In this document: positions 13,067 through 22,766 of the stretch, one piece after another
How the letters are laid out: each line of letters begins with the position of its first letter
Position numbering within the stretch: the first letter of the stretch is position 1
Assembly: GCA_028065725.1 (NCBI GenBank)
Contig: JAPTVL010000450.1
Location: 1-34,824, forward strand
Length of the DNA stretch: 34,824 nucleotides
Reading direction: 5' to 3'
From: Betaproteobacteria bacterium
GTDB taxonomy: Bacteria; Pseudomonadota; Gammaproteobacteria; Burkholderiales; Rhodocyclaceae
The notes under the pieces: model-generated
What the model saw: only the letters and a program-made list of their open reading frames with translations
Told to the model about the DNA's origin: nothing
The model's database searches: none
Position numbers and translations under genes: made by a program

Positions 13067-13768
13067 TTAAGCTTGCGCCGACAGGCTGGCCTGATCGACG
13101 CGAACGCCGGCGCCCATGGTGCTGGACAGCGACACTTTCTTCAGATACTGGCCCTTGGAAGCTGCCGGCTTGGCCTTTTGCAAGGCTTCGATCAATGCCG
13201 AAAGGTTGGTCTTCAGCGCATCGACACTGAACGAGGCGCGGCCGATCGTGCAATGAATGATGCCGGCCTTGTCGGTGCGGTACTGCACCTGACCCGCCTT
13301 GGCGTTCTTCACCGCGGTGGTGACGTCCATCGTGACGGTGCCGACCTTCGGGTTCGGCATCAGGCCGCGCGGGCCGAGAATCTGGCCCAAGGCACCGACC
13401 ACCTTCATGGCATCGGGCGTTGCGATCACGATATCGAAATTCATGTTGCCGGCCTTGACCTCGGCGGCCAAATCGTCGAAACCGACCACGTCGGCGCCAG
13501 CGGCTTTGGCATCCTCGGCCTTGGCGCCCTGGGCGAACACGGCGACGCGCACCGTCTTGCCGGTTCCGGCCGGCAGTACGACCGAGCCGCGCACCAGCTG
13601 GTCGGATTTCTTGGCGTCAACGCCGAGATTGACCGAAACGTCGATCGATTCGTCGAACTTGGCAGTCGCGCATTCCTTCACCAGACTCAGCGCATCGCCC
13701 ACCGGATACGCCTTGTTGCGATCAACTTTGGCGACTACCGCCTGCACGCGCTTGGATTTCTTCGCCAT
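13067..13768 (-). CDS. rplA: 50S ribosomal protein L1
   Basis: 233 residues, normal length. Starts [19 protein letters not shown] and contains the L1 signature around [20 protein letters not shown] and [15 protein letters not shown] (about residues 128-142). L1 forms the mobile L1 stalk that helps E-site tRNA leave and represses the L11-L1 mRNA in many bacteria. The start lies two bases after the rplK stop, so the two are translationally coupled, which is how L1 feedback reaches both genes in E. coli. Confidence 0.98.
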   Translation of the reverse strand: MAKKSKRVQAVVAKVDRNKAYPVGDALSLVKECATAKFDESIDVSVNLGVDAKKSDQLVRGSVVLPAGTGKTVRVAVFAQGAKAEDAKAAGADVVGFDDLAAEVKAGNMNFDIVIATPDAMKVVGALGQILGPRGLMPNPKVGTVTMDVTTAVKNAKAGQVQYRTDKAGIIHCTIGRASFSVDALKTNLSALIEALQKAKPAASKGQYLKKVSLSSTMGAGVRVDQASLSAQA

Positions 13769-13770
13769 GA

Positions 13771-14202
13771 TCAGAGTCCTTCCACCGTGATGCCCATGCT
13801 GCGGGCCGAACCCGCGATGGTGCGTACTGCTGCGTCAAGATCGGCAGCGGTCAAATCCTTCATTTTGGTCTTGGCGATTTCCTCGGCCTGAGCGCGGGTG
13901 ATCTTGCCCACCTTGTCGGTATGGGGCTTCGGCGAACCCTTGGTAATGCCGGCTGCCTTCTTGATCAGAATGGTCGCCGGCGGCGTCTTCATGATGAAGG
14001 TGAAGCTCTTGTCGGCGAACGCCGTAATTACCACCGGAATCGGCAGGCCCGGCTCCAGACCCTGGGTCTGGGCATTGAAGGCCTTGCAGAATTCCATGAT
14101 GTTGAGGCCGCGCTGGCCGAGTGCCGGGCCGATCGGAGGCGAGGGATTGGCCTTGCCGGCCGGTACTTGCAGCTTGATGTAACCGATTATCTTCTTTGCC
14201 AT
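13771..14202 (-). CDS. rplK: 50S ribosomal protein L11
   Basis: 143 residues, family length. The N-terminus [20 protein letters not shown], the proline-rich [20 protein letters not shown] and the C-terminal RNA-binding domain are all present. L11 binds the GTPase-associated region of 23S rRNA and is needed for stringent-response activation by RelA. It follows nusG after a 123-bp gap that holds a terminator-like hairpin and a palindrome, so a separate rplKAJL promoter is likely, though no clear -35/-10 pair was found. AGGAGC lies just before the ATG. Confidence 0.98.
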   Translation of the reverse strand: MAKKIIGYIKLQVPAGKANPSPPIGPALGQRGLNIMEFCKAFNAQTQGLEPGLPIPVVITAFADKSFTFIMKTPPATILIKKAAGITKGSPKPHTDKVGKITRAQAEEIAKTKMKDLTAADLDAAVRTIAGSARSMGITVEGL

Positions 14203-14240
14203 GAATGGCTCCTGTCTTGAATGAGTCGTAACGCGCGTTC

Positions 14241-14256
14241 GTTTGTTTCAACAAAC
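14241..14256. repeat. 16-bp palindrome upstream of rplK
   Basis: Arms GTTTGTT and AACAAAC flank two bases, 39 bp before the rplK start. On the minus strand it includes TTGAAA, which could serve as a -35 box, but the expected -10 position holds only a poor match (TACGAC). It could be an operator or a leader hairpin. Confidence 0.35.
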
Positions 14257-14286
14257 TACTGACGCTCCTCGTTGCCGCATACCTGC

Positions 14287-14313
14287 AAAAACTGCGGCCG
14301 CTGCGGCGCGGCC
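14287..14313 (-). terminator. Terminator-like hairpin after nusG
   Basis: On the minus strand GGCCGC (14313-14308), a 6-base loop and GCGGCC (14301-14296) are followed by GCAG and TTTTT (14291-14287), 12 bp after the nusG stop. The spacing between stem and T-run is a little long, so it may be a leaky terminator separating secE-nusG from rplKAJL. Confidence 0.55.
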
Positions 14314-14325
14314 AAAAATCGAAAT

Positions 14326-14859
14326 CTAGGCCTTTTCGACCTGAGCGAATTCCAGTTCGACCGGCGTGGCGCGACCGAAAATCGTCACGGATACACGCAG
14401 GCGGCTCTTCTCGTAATTGACTTCCTCGACATTGCCATTGAAGTCGGTGAACGGGCCTTCCTTGATGCGAACCATCTCGCCCACTTCGAACAGGACCTTG
14501 GGGCGCGGCTTCTCGACGCCCTCCTGAACCTGCTGCATGATCTTGTTGACTTCCTTTTCGGAAATCGGGGTCGGCTTGGTCGAGGTGCCGCCGACAAATC
14601 CGGTGACCTTGGGCGTGCTCTTGACCAGATGCCAGGAGTCGTCGTCCATGTCCATCTCGACCAGCACGTAGCCGGGGAAGAACTTCCGTTCGGAAATGCT
14701 CTTCTGTCCGTTCTTCATTTCAATGACTTCCTCGACCGGCACCAGCACCTGGCCGAACTTGTCCTGCATCCCGGCGCGGGTGATGCGCTCGATCAGGGCG
14801 CGCTGTACCGACTTTTCAAAGCCGGAGTAGGCGTGAACGACGTACCAGCGTTTTGTCAT
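14326..14859 (-). CDS. nusG: Transcription termination/antitermination protein NusG
   Basis: 177 residues from the ATG at 14859 ([19 protein letters not shown]). The frame stays open to 14898, but that extension overlaps secE and is not NusG-like. The NGN domain (residues about 1-115, with [10 protein letters not shown]) contacts the beta' clamp, and the C-terminal KOW domain ([24 protein letters not shown]) binds Rho or S10. The start overlaps the secE stop by four bases (ATGA), so translation is coupled. secE-nusG pairing ahead of rplK is near universal in bacteria. Confidence 0.98.
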   Translation of the reverse strand: MTKRWYVVHAYSGFEKSVQRALIERITRAGMQDKFGQVLVPVEEVIEMKNGQKSISERKFFPGYVLVEMDMDDDSWHLVKSTPKVTGFVGGTSTKPTPISEKEVNKIMQQVQEGVEKPRPKVLFEVGEMVRIKEGPFTDFNGNVEEVNYEKSRLRVSVTIFGRATPVELEFAQVEKA

Positions 14860-15209
14860 GATTTTTTCCAGCCCAGAACCAGGTCGTAAAGCACCCATTC
14901 AAGGCCCTTGTCAGTCATCCACAATACGATCGCCATCACCAGCACGAAAGCGAACACAATGCCGGTGGTCTGCACGGTTTCCTTGCGCGACGGCCAGACC
15001 ACTTTCTTCGTCTCCACCACCGCTTCCTGGCCGAAGTCGATGAAGCGACGTCCCGGCGCCGTGTACCACGCCACGGCAATGCCCGCACCCAAACCCGCGA
15101 GCACGGACAGCACGCGCAGGATCATCGCCTGCTCACGCAGGAAGTAGAAGCCAGCCACGCCAGCCGCCAACAGCAGCAACGCCAGCATGAACTTGAGTTT
15201 ATCGGCCAT
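14856..15209 (-). CDS. secE: Preprotein translocase subunit SecE
   Basis: 117 residues, inner-membrane protein of the SecYEG channel. Three hydrophobic segments are visible (about residues 4-22, 29-48 and 83-106), the three-helix form of proteobacteria rather than the one-helix form. The conserved amphipathic/hinge motif [17 protein letters not shown], at about 62-79, precedes the last helix, which is the essential part that contacts SecY. It lies 34 bp after tRNA-Trp with no visible promoter between, so tRNA-Trp, secE and nusG are probably co-transcribed, with RNA processing freeing the tRNA. Confidence 0.96.
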   Translation of the reverse strand: MADKLKFMLALLLLAAGVAGFYFLREQAMILRVLSVLAGLGAGIAVAWYTAPGRRFIDFGQEAVVETKKVVWPSRKETVQTTGIVFAFVLVMAIVLWMTDKGLEWVLYDLVLGWKKS

Positions 15210-15243
15210 AAATAGTCTTTAATGCGCAAATGCTTCAATTCAG

Positions 15244-15319
15244 TGGCAGGGGCGGAGGGAATCGAACCCCCAACCTGCGGTTTTGGAGACCGCCGCTCTG
15301 CCAATTGAGCTACACCCCT
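15244..15319 (-). tRNA. trnW: tRNA-Trp (CCA anticodon)
   Basis: A 76-nt cloverleaf with acceptor arms AGGGGTG and CGCCCCT, the discriminator G, an encoded CCA end (complement at 15244-15246), a GGTTCGATTCC T-arm and an anticodon stem GCGGT/ACCGC around loop CTCCAAA; the anticodon is at 15284-15286. It lies between tuf and secE, as in many betaproteobacteria. Confidence 0.97.
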
Positions 15320-15334
15320 GCGGCAGAGACTGCA

Positions 15335-15364
15335 GGGCGACACCTCGTTGCCGAAGTGCCGCCC
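15335..15364 (-). promoter_or_regulatory. Hairpin between tuf and tRNA-Trp
   Basis: Arms GGGCG/CGCCC, one mismatch, then CAC/GTG enclose a loop of about 12 bases, 21 bp after the tuf stop. No T-run follows, so it is more likely an mRNA 3'-end stabiliser or a processing site upstream of the tRNA than a terminator. Confidence 0.4.
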
Positions 15365-15385
15365 ACTCGTAAAAGCTGCGCTGTG

Positions 15386-16576
<1,191 letters not shown>

Positions 16577-16608
16577 GTCGATTACCCCAACAAAAATGCA
16601 CTAGAAAA

Positions 16609-16683
<75 letters not shown>

Positions 16684-16709
16684 TGAAACACTGCAAAACC
16701 GCACAAACC

Positions 16710-16783
16710 TGGAGCGGCGAGAGGGAATCGAACCCTCGTCATTAGCTTGGAAGGCTAAGGTTCTACCATTAAACTACCGCCGC
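16710..16783 (-). tRNA. trnG: tRNA-Gly (TCC anticodon)
   Basis: A 74-nt cloverleaf with acceptor arms GCGGCGG/TCGCCGC (one G-T pair), an encoded CCA, T-arm GGGTTCGATTCCC and anticodon stem TTAGC/GCTAA around CTTCCAA; anticodon at 16749-16751. It reads GGA/GGG glycine codons. Confidence 0.97.
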
Positions 16784-16830
16784 CCGCCCAACCTGTCCGC
16801 AAAACATAACTCTTTGTTTCCAAAATCCGC

Positions 16831-16915
<85 letters not shown>

Positions 16916-16928
16916 AGCTGAACCAATG

Positions 16929-16957
16929 ATTATCTCCAAATTTGACCGCATCGTCAA
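16929..16957 (-). promoter_or_regulatory. Sigma-70 promoter of the tRNA-Tyr/Gly/Thr-tuf transcript
   Basis: On the minus strand TTGACG (16957-16952) and GATAAT (16934-16929) are exactly 17 bases apart. A start near 16922 would put tRNA-Tyr about seven bases into the transcript, typical for stable RNA genes. The same TTGACG/17-base architecture is used by the rpsL promoter. Confidence 0.85.
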
Positions 16958-17056
16958 CGACTAAGTCGACTTCGACTGTTTAGCCCTGCCGACTTCCGGC
17001 AAGTGCCTGTTGCGGCGCACCAAAACCGGGCATGCGGCCCGGATCCGGCACGGTAC

Positions 17057-17084
17057 TTAAATCACGGTAGGCGCGGCGTAGAAT
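17057..17084 (+). promoter_or_regulatory. Possible promoter of the hydroxyacid dehydrogenase pair
   Basis: TAGAAT (17079-17084) matches five of six -10 positions, with a weak TTAAAT 16 bases upstream. A start near 17091 would leave about 26 nt before the GGAG ribosome site and ATG at 17117. A hairpin with arms CCGGGC/GCCCGG lies upstream at 17026-17042. The weak -35 means either low basal expression or help from an activator. Confidence 0.35.
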
Positions 17085-17116
17085 CCGGCGACCCCCATGC
17101 CATGCCGGAGATCGCC

Positions 17117-18523
17117 ATGAACGCCCCCGCCGACCGACCGCCGCTGCCACAGGAACTGGCCGAAACGCTCGCCGCTCGTTTCGGGTCGCGGTTCAGCATT
17201 GCCACCGCAGTCCGCCTGCATCACGGCAAGGACGAGTCATCGCACACTCCGATGCCGCCGGATGCCGTGGTGTTTGCCGAATCCACTGCGGAAGTCGCCG
17301 ACATCGTCTCCCTGTGCCACCGCTTCCGTACCCCGGTGATCGCCTTCGGCACCGGGACTTCGCTCGAAGGTCACTTGCTGGCTCTGCACGGTGGGGTCTG
17401 CATCGACTTGTCGGCACTCAACCAGGTCGTCGCGATCCGCCAGGAAGATCTCGACGCCACAGTGCAGTGCGGCGTCACGCGCAAGGCGTTGAATGCCGCG
17501 CTGAACGGCACCGGCCTGTTCTTCCCGATTGATCCGGGCGCCGACGCCAGCCTCGGCGGCATGGCCGCGACACGGGCTTCGGGAACCAACGCCGTGCGCT
17601 ACGGCACCATGCGCGAGAACGTGCTGGGCATGACGGTAGTGCTGCCCGACGGGCGCGTCCTCAAGACCGGCGGCCGCGCCCGCAAGTCTGCCGCCGGCTA
17701 CGACCTGACGCGGCTGATGATCGGCTCCGAAGGCACCCTGGGCATCATTACCGAGCTGACGGTCAGGCTCTATCCCGTGCCCGAGGCGATCTCCAGCGCG
17801 GTCTGCGCCTTCCCGACGCTGGCCGCGGCGGTCAGGACGGTGATCCAGACCATCCAGCTCGGCGTGCCGGTGGCGCGCATCGAACTGCTCGACAAGCTGG
17901 CGATCACCGCCATCAACCGTCACAGCAAGACCACGCTGCGCGAAGCGCCGACCCTGTTCTTTGAATTCCATGGTTCGCCGACCGGAGTCAAGGAGCAGGC
18001 GGAGACCGTGCAGGAGATTGCCGCCGAACACGACGGGCAGGATTTCGAATGGGCGACCCGACCCGAAGACCGCAGCCGCCTGTGGCAGGCGCGCCACGAC
18101 GCCTACTATGCCGGCCTCGGCCTCAAGCCCGGCTGCCGGGCGCTCACCACCGACGTCTGCGTGCCGATTTCGATGCTGGCGGATTGCATTGCCGAGAGCT
18201 ACCTGGACCTCGACCAGGAAGCCGCAAACCTGGCCGGGCCGCTGGTGGGCCATGTCGGCGACGGCAATTTCCACATGATGCTGCTGGTCGACGCCGACAA
18301 TCCCGAGGATCTGGCCCGCGCCAAAGGCTTCGCCTCGCGCCTGGCCAAGCGCGCGATCCGCATGGACGGCACCTGCACCGGCGAACACGGCATCGGCATC
18401 GGCAAGCAGGCCTACATGACGCTGGAACATGGCGAGGTCGCCATCGACCTGATGCGCGCCATCAAACGCGCCATCGATCCCGACAACATCCTGAATCCGG
18501 GCAAGATCCTGCCTCCGCAATGA
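17117..18523 (+). CDS. FAD-linked D-2-hydroxyacid dehydrogenase (D-lactate/glycolate oxidase type)
   Basis: 468 residues from the ATG at 17117, which has GGAG six bases upstream; earlier in-frame starts at 17003 and 17102 lack a ribosome site. The VAO/PCMH FAD-binding fold shows GTGTSLEGH at 78-86 and PGADASLGGMAATRASGTNAVRYG at about 140-163. The C-terminal FAD-oxidase domain has GHVGDGNFH at 378-386 and DGTCTGEHGIGIGK at 417-430, the pattern of D-lactate dehydrogenase (cytochrome) and GlcD. Such enzymes oxidise D-2-hydroxyacids to 2-oxoacids and pass electrons to a quinone or cytochrome. Its stop overlaps the next gene's ATG, an indolepyruvate oxidoreductase, so the substrate may be a D-aryl-lactate; that is inference from context. 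Confidence 0.9.
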   Translation: MNAPADRPPLPQELAETLAARFGSRFSIATAVRLHHGKDESSHTPMPPDAVVFAESTAEVADIVSLCHRFRTPVIAFGTGTSLEGHLLALHGGVCIDLSALNQVVAIRQEDLDATVQCGVTRKALNAALNGTGLFFPIDPGADASLGGMAATRASGTNAVRYGTMRENVLGMTVVLPDGRVLKTGGRARKSAAGYDLTRLMIGSEGTLGIITELTVRLYPVPEAISSAVCAFPTLAAAVRTVIQTIQLGVPVARIELLDKLAITAINRHSKTTLREAPTLFFEFHGSPTGVKEQAETVQEIAAEHDGQDFEWATRPEDRSRLWQARHDAYYAGLGLKPGCRALTTDVCVPISMLADCIAESYLDLDQEAANLAGPLVGHVGDGNFHMMLLVDADNPEDLARAKGFASRLAKRAIRMDGTCTGEHGIGIGKQAYMTLEHGEVAIDLMRAIKRAIDPDNILNPGKILPPQ

Positions 18524-21500
18524 ACGCACCTCTGCGCAACATCACGCTGGAGGACAAATACGCCCTCAGCCAGGGCCGGGTGTTTCTCACCGGCACCCAG
18601 GCCCTGGTTCGACTGCTGCTGCTGCAGCGCCAGCGCGACGCACTGGCCGGGCTGAACACCGCCGGCTATGTGTCCGGCTACCGCGGCTCGCCGCTGGGTG
18701 GGCTGGACCAGGCGCTGTGGAAGGCCAAGCCGCATCTGGCGCAGAACCAGGTCGTGTTCCAGCCCGGCGTCAACGAGGATCTCGCGGCCACGGCGCTGTG
18801 GGGCACACAGCAGGTCAATCTCTCGCCCGGCGCCAAACATGACGGCGTCTTCGGCATGTGGTACGGCAAGGGTCCCGGGGTGGATCGTTGCGGTGACGTA
18901 TTCAAGCATGCCAACTCCGCCGGCACCTGGAAGCACGGCGGCGTGCTGGCCATCGCCGGCGACGATCACGCCGCGCGCTCTTCGACGGTAGCGCACCAGT
19001 CGGAGCACGCCTTCAAGGCGGCGATGATGCCGGTGCTGGTCCCCGCCGGCGTGCAGGATTATCTCGACCTCGGCCTGCATGGCTGGGCCATGAGCCGCTA
19101 CTCGGGTTGCTGGGTCGGCTTCAAGGCGGTGGCCGATACGGTCGAATCCTCGGCCTCGGTGGATATTTCACCGGATCGCGTGAATATCGTGCTGCCGACC
19201 GACTACGCCCTGCCGGCGGGTGGTCTCAACATCCGCTGGCCGGACGACCGCCTGCTGCAGGAAGCCCGCCTGCTCGACCACAAGCTGTACGCGGCGCTGG
19301 CCTATTGCCGCGCCAACCGGCTCAATCAGGTGGTGATCGACGCGCCCAATCCACGCCTGGGCATCATCACCACCGGCAAGTCCTATCTCGACGTACGCCA
19401 GGCATTCGATGACCTTGGCATCGACGACGCGCTGGCGGCGGAGATCGGCATCCGCCTCTACAAGATCGGCATGGTCTGGCCGCTCGAATCCGACGGCGTG
19501 CGCCGCTTCGCCGAAGGCCTGGAAGAAATCCTGGTGGTCGAGGAAAAGCGTCAGCTGATCGAATACCAGCTCAAGGAAGAGCTCTACAACTGGCGCGAGG
19601 ACGTGCGCCCGCGCGTGATCGGCAAGTTCGACGAACAGGGCGAATGGGCGCTGCCCAACGGCCGCTGGCTGCTGCCGGCCTCCGGCGAGCTGTCGCCGGC
19701 GCAGATCGCCCGTGTGATCGCCGACCGCATCGGCCGCCATTTCACGTCGACCCGCATTCGCGAGCGCCTGGCCGTCATCGAAGCCAAGGAACGCTCCGCG
19801 GCACCGGTGATCCCGATCGCCCGCACGCCCTACTTCTGCCCCGGCTGTCCGCACAACACCTCGACCTGCGTGCCGGAAGGCTCGCGTGCGCTGGCCGGTA
19901 TCGGCTGCCATTTCATGGTGCTGTGGATGAACCGCAGCACGGCAACCTATTCGCACATGGGCGGCGAAGGCGCGGCCTGGATGGGGCAGGCCCCCTTCAC
20001 CGAACAGCGCCACGTCTTCGTCAATCTTGGCGACGGCACCTACTTTCATTCCGGCTCGCTGGCGATACGCGCGGCGGTGGCCTCGGGCGTCAATGCCACG
20101 TACAAGATCCTCTACAACGATGCCGTCGCCATGACCGGCGGCCAGCCGGTGGACGGCAGCCTGACCGTGCCGCAGATCGCCCACCAGCTGCATGCCGAAG
20201 GCGTGCATCACGTCGTCGTCGTTACCGACGGCACGCCGCGCGCCTATGGCCACCCCGACCTGCCGCACGGCATGCCGATCCGCCATCGCGACGAGCTCGA
20301 TGCCATCCAGCGCGAGATGCGCGAATGCCCGGGCGTTTCGGCCATCATCTACGACCAGACCTGCGCCGCGGAAAAACGCCGTCGCCGCAAGCGCGGCAAG
20401 ATGATCGATCCGCCGCGCCGGCTCTACATCAACGCGGCCGTCTGCGAAGGCTGCGGCGATTGCGGCGTGCAGTCCAACTGCCTTGCCGTGGTGCCGGTGG
20501 AAACCGAGTTCGGCCGCAAGCGCGCGATCGACCAGTCCGCCTGCAACAAGGACTACTCCTGCGAGAAGGGCTTCTGCCCCAGTTTCGTCTCGGTGCTGGG
20601 CGGCGGCGTCAAGAAGGGTCGCGGTCTCGCCGGTTCGGACACCAGCGGCGATTCATTCGGCGTGCCGCCGGCGCCGACTCTTGGCGCGACGGCAAAGCCC
20701 TACGGCATCCTGATCACCGGCGTCGGCGGCACCGGCGTGGTCACCATCGGCGCCCTGATCGGCATGGCGGCGCATATCGACGGCAAGGGCGTCACCGTGC
20801 TCGACATGACCGGCCTCGCGCAAAAGGGGGGCGCAGTGTTCTCCCATGTGCGCATCTGCGACGACCCGGAAGCCATTCATGCCGTGCGGGTAGCCACCGG
20901 CGAAGCCGACGCGGTGATCGGTGGCGACCTCATCGTCAGCGCCTCGCCCGACGCACTGACCCGCATGCAGGCCGGCCGCACGCGCGTGGTGGTGAATTGC
21001 GCCGAAACGCCCACCGCGGATTTCACGCGCAATCCGGACTGGCAGTTTCCTCTGGCGCGCATGCAAGCGGTGGTCGGCGAAACGGTAGGCAGCGGTGCGG
21101 CATTTTTTGTCGACGCCTCGAACCTGGCCCTGCACCTGCTCGGAGATTCGATAGCCAGCAACCTGTTCCTGCTCGGCTACGCCTGGCAGCAGGGAATCGT
21201 CCCGCTATCGTGGGAGGCCATCGATCGCGCCATCGAACTCAATGGCACGGCGGTGGCGATGAGCCGCGCCGCCTTTCTCTGGGGACGGCGTGCCGCGCAC
21301 GATCCGGCGGCCGTGGCAGCCTACGCCCGTCCGCAAGTTGCCGTAGCGCCAGCGCCGACTCTCGACCAGTTGATCGCGAAGCGCGTGAGCTTTCTCACCG
21401 AGTACCAGGATGCCGCCTACGCGGAACGCTATCGAACGCAAGTGGAGAAGGTCCGCCTCGCCGAAGCCGCCATCAATTCCTCGCAACTTGCCGAGGCGGT

Positions 21501-21987
21501 GGCCCACAACCTGTTCAAGCTAATGGCGATCAAGGACGAATACGAGGTAGCGCGCCTGTATGCCGAAACCGATTTCCTGCAACAGATCGGCGAGCGCTTC
21601 GAAGGCGATTACACGCTGCAGTTCCATCTGGCGCCGCCGCTGCTGGCGCGCCCCGATCCAAAGACCGGCAAGATGAAGAAGATGGCCTTCGGCCCGTGGA
21701 TGCTTACCGCATTCAAGTGGCTGGCGAAGGCCCGCGGCTATCGCGGCTCGCGCTGGGATGTCTTCGGCCGCAGCGAAGAGCGACGACTGGAGCGGGCCCT
21801 GCTGACCGACTATGAGGCCGACCTCACCGCCCTGCTGCCAAAACTGGAGCGCAACACGCTAGGCGATGCCATCGCGCTGGCGATGCTGCCCGAGAAGATT
21901 CGCGGCTTCGGCCACGTCAAGCGGCGCAGCATGGACGCCGCGGCGCCGGAACGCGAGGCCTTGCGCGCCCGGCTCGGACTCGGCTGA
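18520..21987 (+). CDS. Indolepyruvate ferredoxin oxidoreductase, fused alpha-gamma type
   Basis: 1155 residues from the ATG at 18520, which overlaps the upstream stop (ATGA) and lacks its own ribosome site, so translation is coupled. The reaction is oxidative decarboxylation of aryl-pyruvates to arylacetyl-CoA with ferredoxin reduction. Order of parts: N-terminal pyruvate-ferredoxin-type domain (GYVSGYRGSPLGGLD, about 49-63); CPGCPHNTSTC from residue 440; thiamine diphosphate site GDGTYFHSG to YNDAVAMTGGQ at about 504-545; an iron-sulfur site C642, C645, C648, C653; further cysteines C674, C680, C685 with unusual spacing; and the gamma domain ITGVGGTGVVT from about 731. IorA and IorB are separate in archaea but fused here, as in many proteobacteria. 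The exact 2-oxoacid is not shown by the sequence. Confidence 0.93.
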   Translation: MNAPLRNITLEDKYALSQGRVFLTGTQALVRLLLLQRQRDALAGLNTAGYVSGYRGSPLGGLDQALWKAKPHLAQNQVVFQPGVNEDLAATALWGTQQVNLSPGAKHDGVFGMWYGKGPGVDRCGDVFKHANSAGTWKHGGVLAIAGDDHAARSSTVAHQSEHAFKAAMMPVLVPAGVQDYLDLGLHGWAMSRYSGCWVGFKAVADTVESSASVDISPDRVNIVLPTDYALPAGGLNIRWPDDRLLQEARLLDHKLYAALAYCRANRLNQVVIDAPNPRLGIITTGKSYLDVRQAFDDLGIDDALAAEIGIRLYKIGMVWPLESDGVRRFAEGLEEILVVEEKRQLIEYQLKEELYNWREDVRPRVIGKFDEQGEWALPNGRWLLPASGELSPAQIARVIADRIGRHFTSTRIRERLAVIEAKERSAAPVIPIARTPYFCPGCPHNTSTCVPEGSRALAGIGCHFMVLWMNRSTATYSHMGGEGAAWMGQAPFTEQRHVFVNLGDGTYFHSGSLAIRAAVASGVNATYKILYNDAVAMTGGQPVDGSLTVPQIAHQLHAEGVHHVVVVTDGTPRAYGHPDLPHGMPIRHRDELDAIQREMRECPGVSAIIYDQTCAAEKRRRRKRGKMIDPPRRLYINAAVCEGCGDCGVQSNCLAVVPVETEFGRKRAIDQSACNKDYSCEKGFCPSFVSVLGGGVKKGRGLAGSDTSGDSFGVPPAPTLGATAKPYGILITGVGGTGVVTIGALIGMAAHIDGKGVTVLDMTGLAQKGGAVFSHVRICDDPEAIHAVRVATGEADAVIGGDLIVSASPDALTRMQAGRTRVVVNCAETPTADFTRNPDWQFPLARMQAVVGETVGSGAAFFVDASNLALHLLGDSIASNLFLLGYAWQQGIVPLSWEAIDRAIELNGTAVAMSRAAFLWGRRAAHDPAAVAAYARPQVAVAPAPTLDQLIAKRVSFLTEYQDAAYAERYRTQVEKVRLAEAAINSSQLAEAVAHNLFKLMAIKDEYEVARLYAETDFLQQIGERFEGDYTLQFHLAPPLLARPDPKTGKMKKMAFGPWMLTAFKWLAKARGYRGSRWDVFGRSEERRLERALLTDYEADLTALLPKLERNTLGDAIALAMLPEKIRGFGHVKRRSMDAAAPEREALRARLGLG

Positions 21988-21991
21988 GGAA

Positions 21992-22016
21992 CAGCCAAGG
22001 CAGCACGCCCTGGCTG
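21992..22016. terminator. Possible hairpin between convergent genes
   Basis: Arms CAGCCA/TGGCTG with inner GG/CC lie in the 39-bp gap between the ends of the oxidoreductase (plus) and the response regulator (minus). There is no T-run on either side, so it is at best a weak bidirectional terminator. Confidence 0.3.
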
Positions 22017-22026
22017 CAATGGCTGA

Positions 22027-22668
22027 TCAGTGCGGGCGCCGTTTGCGGCTCGCCATCAAGGCGGCTTCCGAGCGGTTGCTGACGCCCATGGCCTTCATGA
22101 TCGCCGAGACGTGGATTTTCACGGTGCCTTCGCTCAAGCCGAGCAGCTCGCCGATCTGGCGATTGCTGCGTCCTTCCGCCAGGAGTTCCAGCACGCGCGC
22201 CTGGGCGGCCGTCAAACCGAAGCGCTGCGCCAGCGATTTACCTTCGCCGTGCGCAGTTTCGCTGCGGTTGGTCAGTTCCTGCAACTTCGGCGGCAGATAG
22301 ATTTCGCCCGACAACACGGCACGCAAGGCTTCCAGCAACTCGGTGCTTGATCCCGACTTGGAAACGAAGCCGGAAGCGCCCGCCTTCATCACCCGCGACA
22401 CCGTATCGGCATCGTCAAGCGCGGACAGCACGACCACCGGCACCGTGGGAAAGCGGCGGCGCACCACCGGCAGGAAGGTCTGGCCCTTGGTTCCCGGCAG
22501 CATCAGGTCGAGGATCATCATGTCGATATCCTCCTTTTCCAGCACGCCGATGGCTTCGTTGGCGTCGGGCACGCCAAAGGTCCGGGTTTCCGCACCCAGG
22601 TTTTTCAGCGTTGCGAGCAATCCCTCGCGTACCAGGGCATGATCTTCCACTACGAGCAGATTGAGCAT
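22027..22668 (-). CDS. NarL/FixJ-family response regulator (orphan)
   Basis: 213 residues. The receiver domain (1-120) has the acidic pair E8-D9, phosphoacceptor D54 in LDLMLPG, S82 and K104, so it should be phosphorylatable. The LuxR-type helix-turn-helix is at about 149-203 (LTAAQARVLELLAEGRSNRQIGELLGLSEGTVK region). It is therefore a DNA-binding transcription factor. No histidine kinase gene lies in the window, so the partner is unknown. The ATG at 22668 is preceded by GGGGAG. It is convergent with the oxidoreductase and divergent from the phaM-like gene with 98 bp between, so either neighbour could be a target; this is inference. Confidence 0.93.
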   Translation of the reverse strand: MLNLLVVEDHALVREGLLATLKNLGAETRTFGVPDANEAIGVLEKEDIDMMILDLMLPGTKGQTFLPVVRRRFPTVPVVVLSALDDADTVSRVMKAGASGFVSKSGSSTELLEALRAVLSGEIYLPPKLQELTNRSETAHGEGKSLAQRFGLTAAQARVLELLAEGRSNRQIGELLGLSEGTVKIHVSAIMKAMGVSNRSEAALMASRKRRPH

Positions 22669-22712
22669 CGTTTTCTCCCCTTTGCCGATTCGGCATATGA
22701 CAAAGTCAGTTT

Positions 22713-22730
22713 AGCGCGGATGGCCGCGCT
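22713..22730. repeat. 18-bp inverted repeat between the response regulator and phaM
   Basis: Arms AGCGCGG and CCGCGCT flank ATGG in the 98-bp divergent spacer. The position suits a regulator-binding site that could act on either gene. A TAAGAT at 22735-22740 on the plus strand could be the phaM -10 box, but no good -35 was found. Confidence 0.4.
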
Positions 22731-22766
22731 ACGGTAAGATCATCGGACCATAAGGGAGCAATTGCC

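Noticed and set aside
18049..18519. Upstream extension of the indolepyruvate oxidoreductase frame
   Set aside because: It overlaps the dehydrogenase in another frame and is arginine-rich and not family-like; ATG at 18520 gives the proper N-terminus.
19168..20286. A 372-codon open frame on the minus strand opposite the oxidoreductase
   Set aside because: The plus-strand frame has clear thiamine and iron-sulfur motifs, and the opposite frame has none.
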